Source: Cercozoa sp. M6MM (Eukaryota > Endomyxa: Ascetosporea). Taken from it: a stretch of 64,000 bases of DNA. The stretch's first letter is position 1. Each line of letters opens with the position of its first letter. The notes beneath the pieces were generated by a model, which worked only from the letters and a program-made list of their open reading frames with translations, did not search any database and was not told where the DNA came from. The stretch lies in assembly GCA_040357565.1 (NCBI GenBank), contig JBDODJ010000001.1; one strand, given 5' to 3'. This document shows, in pieces, positions 1-11,419 of the stretch. The translations under genes and the position numbers were made by a program.

Positions 1-532
1 ACGACTCTTCTTCCGACGGTACTCCCCCGTACCAAAATATGCTGAAAAGTAACCTCACTTGTTCGAACAGAGGAAAGCATTTCGAAGCAGTCGGACTGCG
101 ACGCCGACAGCGATGGTGAGCTGTATGACCGACCCGATCTCACCATGGATAGTGACGACAGCGATAGCGACAACGACGAAGTTATATCGTCGCATCGCGA
201 TATGCTGATGCTCGTACTCTCTGCTTTTGTCGCAGTACTATTTCATTATTGTGACAATGCAGGAGGACTACTACGGCATGTCGACGCTGCACCGCAAGTT
301 TGCCGCACTCCGCCTGCACATGGCAGACGACTGCAAGTATGCGCTCGTGTGTGCCGAGCTTGTACCCTTGCCTACTTGCTTTTACGCACTGTGTGATATC
401 TGTATGCGTGTATATGTGTGGTGTTTACGTGTGTGGGTGTATATTTTCAGTGCCTGGCACCGCTCGCCAGTGACACAGCTGTCATGCAACGTGCGATAAT
501 TCCAGTGTCTCTCGCGCAGGTGCTTCCTTTCA

Positions 533-625
<93 letters not shown>

Positions 626-3600
626 GCACACACACACACACACATACGTACAAACACACACGCACGATGTTCACTGAATGTACCGCAGAGTGCTGTCCCG
701 GTACTGCTGCCAGTGATGGGTTACCTGCTGGACACGGTGACACATCAAGGCGGCAGTGGTATGCACTCGCTGTTTCAACAACGCGCGCACGATGCCGCTG
801 TGCTAAGACAACTGCGTGCACGCATTGAACACCTGCTGGCGCACCTGTCTGCCACTCCAGGTACGTCTTATCTTCTGAATGCACGTGACTGGGCTAATAT
901 AACTGAACGTAGAGGGCGCCAAGGTCATGTACACTAGCGTCATTGATCTGAGCGATCCCTCCAGCACGCCTGAGACACAACCTCACGCTGTTCTGTACTG
1001 CCAAGCTTTTCTGAGAATTTCTAACTGCTGGTACCTGACTTTTTAGCAGGTGCGGTCACAACAATTCGACCTGCGCCACGATTGACGCCTTGTATTTTGC
1101 CGCTGTTCTCTCGACACGCGCACTGAGTACGCGTTTTTTCTATGAGTTCTGTCGGTATTTACTATCGATGTGAACGTACGTATAGGCGGAGTGCACGCTG
1201 ACACGGCTTCGCAAAAGTCAATCGAAATTTTGCGCAAGACCGATGAAATCGTGGCGCGCCTGATGCACTACCTCAAGCTGCACTCCAAGGTACTTTGCGT
1301 TTGTGTGTTTCTTCAGTGTGTCCATGTGTATCCTGACAGAACCAAGAAACGCAAGCGCGTCTGCTGTGGATTTGCGGCGCCGTCCTGCGCAACTTCCCGT
1401 CTCTTGCGGATACCTCTGTCCGTGGTATCATATGCAAGCACCTACTGGTGTAGACCGACATGCATGTGTGTTAACTGCTGGACAGAATGGAGCCTGGGAG
1501 CGCTGTACGACACGCTCGGTAAGGTGTCCAAGAAGAGCGACGTTGCCACGAAGGGAGCTGCTCTTCGTGCGTGTGCGGCCATTCTGCTACGGTTCACCAG
1601 AACTATGCGTTCCATCCAACTGTATCAATACGCTGGGTGTATGTCACAGCTCGCCGCATTCGTTTTTCAACGCCGAGTTTGCTCCCTTTTTCGATAAGCG
1701 TGTGCTCAAGTACCTCTTGTGTCATAGTCATCTTGCACATACACACCAGTGCTGCGGTTAGACACCTGGGTGAGCCTAAGAAGCAGCGACACTGTCTGCA
1801 GATCGTTGTTGACGTACTGCGTGGTCCCAGGTATGTCTAGTACTGCTTTGTGTATGTGCGCACGTGTGGATCAACTGTGTAAACAGCATGCGGTCCGACG
1901 AGATTCGACAGCAGAGAGCTTTCCTGGCAGCCGTGCGACTCACTGAACAGGAAACGCCGCAACAGGTGTTCCCTCCGATGTTTCTCGGAAACGTTGCTTA
2001 TCCTGTGTGCCTGTATAGTTCCTAATGACGATTTTCCGTGCTGTCTTTGTCGAAAACTTCCGCAAGCTGTAGCGTTTGTTAAACACAGCTGTGTACGTGA
2101 GTGAACTGACAGAATGATGTCGCAGGTTCGACCGCGATCTTTGTCCGCCGGATTTGTCGCACGTGCGTGTGATGCCGTCTCGCCCGGAAACGCCGGAATC
2201 GGTGCACTTGGCTCGAGTTTTGTACTTGTGTTGGTGCGGTCCAAATGGATGGGGTGTTTCTGCAGGCAAGTCAAGTTAAGGTTGGCGGTTGCGAAGTTGT
2301 GCTGGAGGAGGTGTGTGCCGCCCTGTCGGGATCGCTGTTCCGCCAGTCTGGTGTGCTGTATACGTGGCATGCAGTCTGTGGGATGTGTGTGTACAATGTG
2401 GTATGTGTATGTGCATGCCGTGCAGAGGAGAACGAGGATAGTGGCGAGGATGCACAACTCGGCAGTGGCAGCATTGTGAGCGACCTACCGCTGGCACCGC
2501 TTCTGGTGGATATCCTGGGGTGCCTTCTGTCCTTCCTTCCTCTGTTTGGGGCTGTATTCTGTGCTACAGGTACACTGCCTCGCAACGGGCCGATGTGCTA
2601 GCGCACGCGCTGTTCGATCACCTGCCAGCCACACAGGTCTCTCTTTGTGCGCCGTACATGACAACTGCAAGTATTCTTTCGTTGTCTCTGCAGACATGCA
2701 TCCAGGCAGCCGAAGCTCTCACCAAGAAGGCGAAGAATGCTGTATGTCCTGCCTTCCTGAGGCACCAATTTAATCTTCAAGCCCGTGCGCTTTGTAGAAG
2801 GCACGGATGGAAGTGGACCGCGGGTCTGAGTACTGGTACCTCGCTCTTTTACCCCGTACAATGTACAAGTGTGCCAACCTGTGTTTGTAGTACGAGACTT
2901 GTGCTCTCGTTCATTCGCCGCTGTCTGTCGCCTGAATCACTGCTGCGCTCTGAGGTATGTTTCAGTCACATTCCACATATCATACATGTATGTACAACTG
3001 GGTGTACAACGTGCCTAGTTGACGGACACGCAGATGGAGCCCTTTGATTTGTACGTGCAGCGCATCGTGGAAACGTATCCCTGCTACTTACTTCTCTGTG
3101 TCTCAGAGGGATTACCTATGTGTCTATTAGTGTCACAATCGCGAGCACTCAACTGTACGCCGCCGCTGACCGTGTCAACGATGGTATACACCTCTACAGG
3201 ACAAACACACCAATATAGCACACTCTTTCGACAGAGAAAACTACCGACCCGACATTGGCGCAATTCCGAGAGATCTCGGCGCCGAGTGATTCGTACCTCT
3301 CTTCATTGCACACATGAAAAAAGACAGCCGTTAATACGCCTATGCAGCCGATTGCCGCTGCTGTTAAACAAAGTGAACGAACGGCAGGTCACTCGCTTCC
3401 GTGGCAGCAGCAGCGATGGCGTGGCAGGCGAGGTGTCCTCGGGTTGTTTCATTCTGGTATACACCGTGTCTATGCTTGTATGTGCAGTTGGACACGCAGC
3501 TGACACTTGAGACGGTTGACACCGAGGTGCGTGGGCTTCCTCTCTTATTCCTTTGCAGTGTATGTCGTGTGTGTGTATGCACAGACAAGCGAGTATCGGG

Positions 3601-4067
3601 CGAACTTCCGTCGCATCAATCGTTCCGCTGTGTCCACTGTACCCCTGCTGTGAATGTCAATGAATCCAGCCATGCACACTCCCGTAAGACAGGTTGCCTC
3701 GCGTCTTCTGACTGACGCCACCAAGACAGCGCTGCTGCTGGACCCGTGCATGCTGTCGGATGCGACGCAGATGTCCTTCGTCGGTCGTCTGCTGTGCCAC
3801 CGCGACGAGAGAGTACGTTCGCTGGGCAAGAATGCAAACCACCTTGTCTAAATACCCTACTGTAGGTGGCCCTGAGTGCACACTATGCCGTTCTTCGTGC
3901 ACTCGGTATCCAAGCTTGAGTCTGTGTGCCATGTTGATATAGACCGTGTGCATTCAGATGAGTCAAAGGCGACGAAATATGCCGAGACACTGAGCGCCTT
4001 TTTGACGCAGTTGTCTGCTTCTCACCTCGCCGTACCTTTCGCGTGCAATCTTGTTCCGTTCGGATAG
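1..4067 (+). CDS. 3' part of a large multi-exon helical (HEAT-like) protein; 5' end outside window
   Basis: The gene enters from the left edge and ends at TAG 4065-4067. Short exons separated by GT..AG introns join in frame. An acidic Asp/Ser run near 145-185 is followed by helical segments such as STLHRKFAALRLHMADD, VLLPVMGYLLDTV, RARIEHLLAHLSATP (about 690-860), ARLLWICGAVLRNF (about 1350-1420) and RVRSLGKNANHL (about 3810-3845). The last exons read VALSAHYAVLRAL, then DESKATKYAETLSAFL, to the stop; the final intron is about 3893-3948. Composition (Leu/Ala-rich amphipathic helices with acidic loops) is that of an alpha-solenoid scaffold. I do not recognise the family. Weak resemblances to Integrator subunit 3 or condensin-type HEAT proteins were not convincing. 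The next gene starts 228 bp downstream on the same strand. Confidence 0.55.
539..644. repeat. (CA)n microsatellite inside an intron
   Basis: About 100 bp of nearly pure CA dinucleotide with two CG interruptions near 620. It lies in the intron between the exon ending VSLAQ (about 520) and the exon starting AVPVLLPVMG (about 689). Both strands are open in several frames here, which creates artefactual Thr-His and Cys-Val reading frames. Confidence 0.95.
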
Positions 4068-4294
4068 GGGGGGCTTTTCTGTATGCTGCATAGGCTATCT
4101 TGAGCATCGCATCGCACTTGTTGGCTTTGTCGTACACATGTATCATTAAACTTTATAAAAGGGCGTCTTGTATACCTGTATTATCTGTATGTGTAACGAC
4201 AGACTCGAACAAGTACTTTGACGTGGCGGCGCTGATCTGGTACTGTTGTTTTTGTTGTATCAATAGGTAGCAAACTGTAGAAAATGTATGCAGC
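4068..4294. other. Intergenic spacer between two tandem genes
   Basis: 227 bp between the stop at 4067 and the ATG at 4295. It holds a TTTATAAAAGG stretch near 4150 that could serve as a core promoter element for the downstream gene. No recognisable gene. Confidence 0.4.
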
Positions 4295-7200
4295 ATGGCG
4301 CACGGCGATTTGCGGTGTCGTGCCGTTGGTTTCGGCCTCGCGAAGAACTGCGCCGCGCTGTTTCGGCAGCTGCAGCGGTACTCTGGTTCCTCAGACACCC
4401 TTTTTTGGTCCGGTGTTGATTCCTGTGCCACCAGAGACAAGGTTGGACACCGCGCGGTCAGATGCTACGGCCAGCTGAAGGCGCAGCTCTCCTACTCGGC
4501 ACCAAGCAGTACATTCTTTTTGTCCTGCCACTGTCCGTGTTTGGACTGATTGTAAAACGTTGGTTTGGCAGAAAAAGAAGCACTGGAGAAAGCAGCCATC
4601 AAGAGTGCGCAGTTGTCGTCCCGACTAGCGGCCTCGTTTGACGGCGATAGGTGTCTGGTTTTGCGATGATTAGCACTTGTGAGCGCATGTGGTACTATGT
4701 GACTTACCGCTCACGCAGCAATGATGCTCCACCGCCGCCTTACCTCTGCGTGCTCAAGGAGATAAGTTGTTCACTTGGTATCTCTGACATCATCCTGCCA
4801 GAAGAAGTTATGTGTATGCATGCATGTTTTGAGACAGGCACTTCAAATGACAGCAACGGCGAGGTTTGGCGCATCGCCGCGGACCTTTTGCTGGCGTCGC
4901 CGTACTCTATCTCTTTGTCTAGGCCTGGTGTTTTCAAGGAAGGGAAATGTCAATCACGCGTATGAGCAGTTGGAGCGACTCAGCGCTGCAGCATCAGAAC
5001 TCGTGGAACACGCTGTGTCAAGTCTGGGTGCGTTCTGCCACTACCCCAACTCTGAGAACTCTTAGAACATTACTGTTCGTGCGTGTGGCATAGACCTTTC
5101 TACTGGCCGTTTCCGATGTCGAAGTCACCGTATAGTCTCTCAACTGTCACCTTTGTCTATATCTACTTACCGTTTATGTGCACAGGACACTGAACACTTG
5201 GCTCGCATGCTGCACGACGCTTTTCGCTCCTGGGTTTGCGAGGTGAACCATCTGTTTATACTCTGTGGTTTGTTAACCATGCACACGTGATAGGAGTCCA
5301 AGAGCGAGTCGAAACTACTTCAGTTCCTTTTCGTGCTGCGTGCTGCCAGTTCCAAGCACTGTCCCTCCCTTGGTACTGCCTTTGTTCGAGAAGTTGTGTC
5401 CCTGTCTGTTTGAGCGTGCACATGTGCTTGCAGTGCTGCCAGCGTTAATGAAAGCACACGCGAAATTCGAGAACGAAACGATCCGCGACGTTGAACGCGA
5501 CTGTACGTTTGGCCACCGCTTTTCTAGGCTACGTGTATCATGTGAAGCGATGTGTGGGTAGTAACTATGACATTGGAGAAACTCCGTCGGCGCGCAGGTA
5601 CGTAGCGTCTCAGTCTGCGTATGTATGGGATTAGTACGTGTCTTGGTGGCAGGCTCGATGTTCTCGCGCACCCGACGCGACGAGTTCGACGGCGTCAATG
5701 TCGACACTGTCATGCTGCGGTACCACAAGTAGATTTGTGGACGATCCTTTTCTGCAGTCTTTCTTGTATGTTTGTTTCTAGGTACAAGGGCCAGTGGCAA
5801 CGTGCACTGCTGCGTTCACTGCGTTGTCTGGCCGGAGCGCCGCTGATTTACGCCATCTACCGTGGCAACACCGGCGTCAGTACCGATGACTCGGCCACTG
5901 GTGTCAGTGACAAGAGCGACAGCACATGCAACCGAGTCGTTCAATGGTGCTCAGTGCCCACGTATGTCGGTTGTGCATATGAATGCATACGTGTGTACAG
6001 GCTACTCCGCGTGTTAACTCAAGCGGCGAACTTTGCCGTGTCCGACAGCCTCGAAAGCGTGCCGATGTTCCGTCTGCACGAGGCCGACCTGTCGACCCTA
6101 ATGGCCATGTACTCTTGGCACGTGTTCACTTTAGGGCGTATATTTCATAAGGTGACGATGCGATCGCATAGGTCGAAGCAGTCGTCGCCGCGTGCTGCAC
6201 CGTCGGTAGCGATGTGTGACACGTGCTTTGGTGCCTTTGGTGCCGTCGAAACCGTGCTCGAGTCGGTGTTGTTCGCTGCGCGCCGTACCTTGGTACAGTC
6301 TGTCTCTGAGGGCACCTGTCTGTGTCTGTGTGCCCATGTATTTGTGTACCTATGCACAGGGCAAGAACACTCCGCAGATCCTGCACGATGCCTTTGGTGT
6401 GAGACGGTATGAGTTTCTGCTATCATTAATGAAGGAACGTCATACAGAACGATTCTCTGTATAGAGCGCAACTGGAGGAGCTGTTCCACTTGATCTTTGA
6501 TCAGTTGCAGCACACACGTGACACGGTACCTTTGTTGTCGCGCTCTATGTGTATCAGTGCATTTGCACGGATGTACATTGAGCAGAGCCAGTTGACGCTG
6601 CAGGCGCTGAAGTCCCCGATCGTCGCTGACGCTGCCTGGGCTGCTCTGGTACGTGTGTTTGCCCCCCCCCCCCGTCTCAACCTAAGTTGTTGTGGTCAGA
6701 GTGCGCTTCTGCGGTGTGACGCGGTATTCGCCTCGTTCGGCGAGGACTCGCTGGTGTTCAAGGCGCTGCTGCACCGACACTTGTCGGTGGACATGTCGGT
6801 ACCTCTCTCTGCACGCCATTGTATGTGTGCGTGTCGTCGAGTTACAAGAGTGTTTATCACAGGGACGTGCCTCGCCGCTAGATGCCCTGATGACGCACAG
6901 CGACCTACATGCGCCACTCACGTACGCTTGCGTTCTGTCATATCTTGGAGGTGTAGATTATGTATGTGCAGGAGGATTGTGCTGCGACACGCCGTGCGAC
7001 AGGCGGCGCGTGGACGAGCAGCCAGTGCGACGCGACTGCTGCTGGGAGCGCTCGAGAGTGCCACGTGCGCCGGCACTCGGGAGCACTCGTTGTTGGCCAT
7101 GGTACACTCGACACACGTGTGTACTGTTGTTGATCTTGTGCACTGCTGGTGTGGCTTGAGCACAGGCACTGCTGGCGCAGCACTACCCGGCCTATAGTCA

Positions 7201-10200
7201 CCGCGGCCGCGTTGTGCTGGCGGCACAGGCACGTCGCGTGCTTGACATGTTCGGCAAGGGGTACTACTCTTGACTTTGTATGTATCACTGCGCACCGCGT
7301 GTATTTACTCAGCGAGACGGTGCACGAGGTCTTTGTGCGACGGGTACCCTCTCTTGAGTGAGACATGTGTCTGCATGTATGTGTGCATGTGTGTGTGCAG
7401 GGCGAGTCGTTCGTGTCGCAGGTATCGGCACTCGTGGTGGAACTGGGTCACGTAGCCACCACGCCGAGCAGTGACGGTGTGATGATCGTTGATACCGATG
7501 GTGACGATCATGGTCGCTGCGCGTGCGACACGGTGCTGCTGGAAACGCTGGGCCGCGTGCAGAGCGAGCTGTGCGAAGTTCTCAGCGACGACGTCGTGGC
7601 TGCTGTACCCTTTCCCTCCTGTCGCTTGCGTACTCGGCTCAGTAGGGGGTGTGTCTGTGTTGTTGACTGGACAGCTGGCCCTACCGATGGCACGCGTGCA
7701 CGTGCGCGCACTGAATGGTCACAGTGGTCGCTCTGTGGGCGTGGCAGGTGTTACGTGGCAGCCGCTCTGGCGCACCGTGCTGCAACACGCGCCTCACGCC
7801 ACGCTGGTGGATTTAGTGACCTACCTGGCCACCGAGCCAGTCGGCATCAGTGAGGACGACACCGTCACTGATGGCAGTACCGGTGTCGAGAGTGACGGTG
7901 AGGCACGTGCACTGACACTGTACAGTGTGGTGTACTGCTTCCTGCACACGCACAAGGGCGCCACGCTGCTGCCGTCGCTGCTGCGCGAGGTGTCGTCGCA
8001 GCACGTGTGGTCCCTTTCGATGTCGCCGCTGCTGAGTGAAACGGTGTGCCACGTGGCCACGCACTACTCGGAGCATGTGCATCACGCCTTGCACTCGTGC
8101 TTTCACCTCTACTTTTCCTTTCCCTGCAGTGTGTTGTTTTCATGGATGTCTGACTGCTTGTGCAGAGAGGACGGTCTGTGCGACGACGTGTTGTGGCTGT
8201 ACGGCGCGTGCTTCGCCTCGCAGGACAACTGGTCGCCTCGCACGGCGTCGCTTCGACTGCGGACACTGGCGCATGTACTGGTACGTTCCCTCTCTGTATC
8301 CTTCCTTGTGCATGTGGAATGTGTGTGTGTGTGTGTGTGTGTGTGTCTGCAGGCCAGGTACAATGACACCGGCGGTGACGAGAACGACGAAGAGAGCGGC
8401 GCCGTGGCCGTGGCGACACAGCTGCGCCTGCTGCGACGACACCAGGACAGCGCCGCGCTGGTGCAGATACTGGAGGACGCCCTGCGGTGTATGTGTGCCC
8501 TTCCATATGTAAATGTTGAGGTGTACTGTCCATTTGTACCACAGGCAAGGACAACAAGGCCGTGCAGCGAATGAGTGCACTGCTATGCCGCATGCCACTG
8601 TCGGTGCGAGGTGCGTTTCCGTTCTCCTATGTTCACTATACTACAGTGTACGTGACTCCTGAGTGCAGAGGTGGCACGTGTCTGCATGTGTGTGAGTGAG
8701 GCGCTGCTGAGCGTCGGTAGCGGCGGTGATGACCACGTGATCGACGTGCTGACCACTCTGGTGACGGTGCACTGCCGGCGCGAGACGAGTCAGCTCGTGC
8801 TGTGGGCGGCTACGCTGCTGGCGCTGTTCCGACGCGACTGCGCGCTGCTACACGCGGCACTCGAGTGGTAATGTACCTCACATGGCCAGCTTGTACCTGA
8901 CAGCCAAGACCGTCTTTGTCCATATGGACCCCTCCTGACCTTGCTTAGTGATGCACCGCTGCACGAGACTCCTGACCTTGCTCTGTGTACTCCATACATG
9001 TCGGTCCATACGTACCCTACCTGAGTCTTTTTTTACAGGGCTGCTGGAGGCTGCTCTGGAAGCGCCGTCCGTTGCCTTCTGCGAGGCTATGGCCGACGTG
9101 AGTTGTCACTTTACCTCCCTTCCCTCCAGTGTACATCGAATGTGTCTGTGTGTGAAGGTGTGCGCGCACGCGCCGCACCAGCTGCTATTGCTGCACCTGC
9201 TCGTGGCCTTTGTACCCTCTTTTCTCATCCTCCTATCGGCGCATGTGTATGTATCGTATGTGACTGTCCCACCAGACGTGCGATCAGCGCGAGGGCGAGG
9301 TGCGCAGCTTCTTGGGACTCGGCGAGACGGCGCAGTCGAACTGCGACCTATACGCCAGCATGATGCAGGTGCTGTGTGAGCACATGGAGGTACATTGCCT
9401 TCGCTCATGTCCCCATGCTAGTCTACTATTCGTATGCACATGGACTTTCCCTAACCTCGCCTCGCAGGTAGTCGACTTTGCACTGCTGGTGGCCAACACA
9501 GACGATGCCGTTTTCGCAGCACTGCGGCGACTCTTGCTACGCACCGAGAAGAGTGAGTTGCGCAGCCCCTTAACTATACTGCAGAGTGGAAGAAGGATAT
9601 GTGAGCCTGTGTAGGCAAGGACGGTGCCGTGCAATACCTGCTGCACCGTCTGTGCAGTGCGCTGGGACACACGCGGGTTGAGGTGCAGCGACTCGTGTAC
9701 CGCGAGTGCGTGCGCACGCCGTGGTCGCACGTGCTTGCGACGGTGTGGCAACTTCCGCGTGTGGTCACTGTGGGAGACGACTTTGGTGCTGCCGACCTGC
9801 AGGCAGACGAGAGCACCGTCATCGATCAGTATCGGTAGGGGATTTTGGTCCCCTGCTGCCTTATGTCATGCTATGTTTCGTGCGATGTCATCGCGTCTGC
9901 AGGTCACACGTGATGCAACACGTGCGCGCATTGTTGCACAAGGTGGTTCACACCGGAACTGGCCTATCTGCCGACGGTGACACTGACGCTGCGCAAATCG
10001 CGCTGGACGCCAACATGTGCGTTGCTCTTTGTGTGTAGTGTCCTGTGCCTTTTGTCTTGCTTCAGTCCCTTCTACGCGTTGCATATGTTGTAGTGTGCTG
10101 AGACACAACGTATTCACGCCATCGCCGTGGTTTGACGAGTACGCCGCTCTCCTTAACTGTCTCTTGCCCTATAGGGTCTCCCGCTCACGTTTGTACACGT

Positions 10201-11036
10201 ATGGCAGTGATGAGGAGGACACGGTCGAAGAGGGCCGTCTTGAGACCATTCTCAACGACGAGCGTCTCTACCAGGTACATGGCTGGATTATAAGTGAGCG
10301 GATCGGACGTGTATGGACCTGTCCTGCATAGGCATTCCGGCGACACGTGTCGCTGTTCAAGCGCGACAATGAACTCGAATTCGTGCACGCCATCGGCGTC
10401 TTCCGCGAGGAGGTGCTGCACGCTTACACTAGTTGTATCTCACAAATTGGTACGATGTGTATGTACGTGTGTGGTGCGACAGATGTCGCAAGAAGATTCA
10501 GGATCCATGTCGTCTGCGCTGGGTACACTTTCTTCCAAAGGCGGGAGTTATATTTTTGACACATGACGCTGGACAGGAGTGGCCAGAGTGCGCAAGGCAG
10601 CGTTGCAGGTACATACACACTTTTGATACGACAGAAATGCAATTAATATTGCCTTCATTCTCGTGTTTTCGACAGGTGAGCGAGCGCTTCCTTCGTCCGG
10701 GTGCTGAGCAGCGCGTTGCAATCGATGATTCCGTTCTCCTGGTATACACGCGACAGTTCTTACTTAAATGTCCTTGTACACGTATGTTCCGTTGTGTGTT
10801 GTTGTGTTCTGCAAAGAGATTGACCGAGGACCTCACGGAACTTCAGGAAACCGACGATGAAAATGTATTCCGTTTACCGTTAGCAGTCATTGTACTGTCG
10901 TTAGCAGTCTTTTTTTCAACGCGTATTTGCCTCTGCGCAGGTGACACCCGCTTCGGTGCGTCGCCTGTTTGACCCGGCGGAAACGAGCACACGGCGCGTG
11001 CTGCTGCAGTTTTTGCCCGACTTTGTCGAGTACTAA
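4295..11036 (+). CDS. Large HEAT-like helical protein with C-terminal RGS domain
   Basis: Start ATG 4295 (MAHGDLRCRAVGFGLAKN), stop TAA 11034-11036, with more than 25 short introns. The body is Leu/Ala-rich helical sequence with acidic insertions (examples: EKEALEKAAIKSAQLSSRLA about 4575; HLARMLHDAFRSWVCE about 5200; LVYRECVRTPWSHVLATVW about 9690). The C-terminus (about 10,230-11,036) reads as a regulator of G-protein signalling fold: ETILNDERLYQAFRRHVSLF, then NELEFVHAIGVFREEV, then SERFLRPGAEQRVAIDDS, then LFDPAE and LLQFLPDFVEY at the end. These match the alpha4-alpha5 and alpha8-alpha9 signatures of RGS domains, which speed GTP hydrolysis by G-alpha subunits. Junctions at about 10,018/10,094 and 10,276/10,331 keep frame between helical body and RGS part, so one gene is favoured. 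The body family is not recognised. Confidence 0.55.
6662..6673. repeat. Homopolymeric C tract in intron
   Basis: Twelve consecutive C just after the donor GTACGTGTG and before the acceptor ending GGTCAG near 6700. One of several intronic C runs in the window. Confidence 0.8.
8320..8346. repeat. (GT)n microsatellite within an intron polypyrimidine/purine region
   Basis: About 13 GT units directly before the acceptor CTGCAG at about 8346-8351, inside the intron that splits helical segments LRTLAHVL and ARYNDTGGDEND. Confidence 0.9.
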
Positions 11037-11419
11037 TGATCATAATCGTTCGTTCCGTTTCCGTCCGTGCACGATCGCAAGGGCACCCCGACCCGACCGC
11101 ATGGCTTTGAAATGACGTGATATCTGGATGTCTTGAATCACTCTCGTATCGTACGATACCTACACTATGCTACCCGACCGTCGCGTAAACATCAAAGTCA
11201 GTCCGCACCGAGTCGAGTTTCGGTCGAGCCGAGAGTTTCGTTTACTGTATATGTATTTTGCCTTTGTACGCCGCACCGCGAACGAACTGACGTCGAAAGC
11301 GAGGCCGCTGCCGGCGGCGAACTGTTGTGCAAGTGTGGACTCGCTAATCCACAAGTCGATTGTAATTTACAGTACGTAAACTTGCATACAATTCGCATTT
11401 GGTTGGTTTCGTGCCGTCC

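Noticed and set aside
382-884. Long Thr-His / Cys-Val open frames on both strands
   Set aside because: They are translations of the (CA)n microsatellite inside an intron; similar frames occur at every CA/GT repeat in the window.
1-4067. Assignment to Integrator subunit 3, FANCD2 or a condensin HEAT subunit
   Set aside because: Only short resemblances (for example ARLLWICGAVLRNF) were found and flanking motifs of these families were not present.
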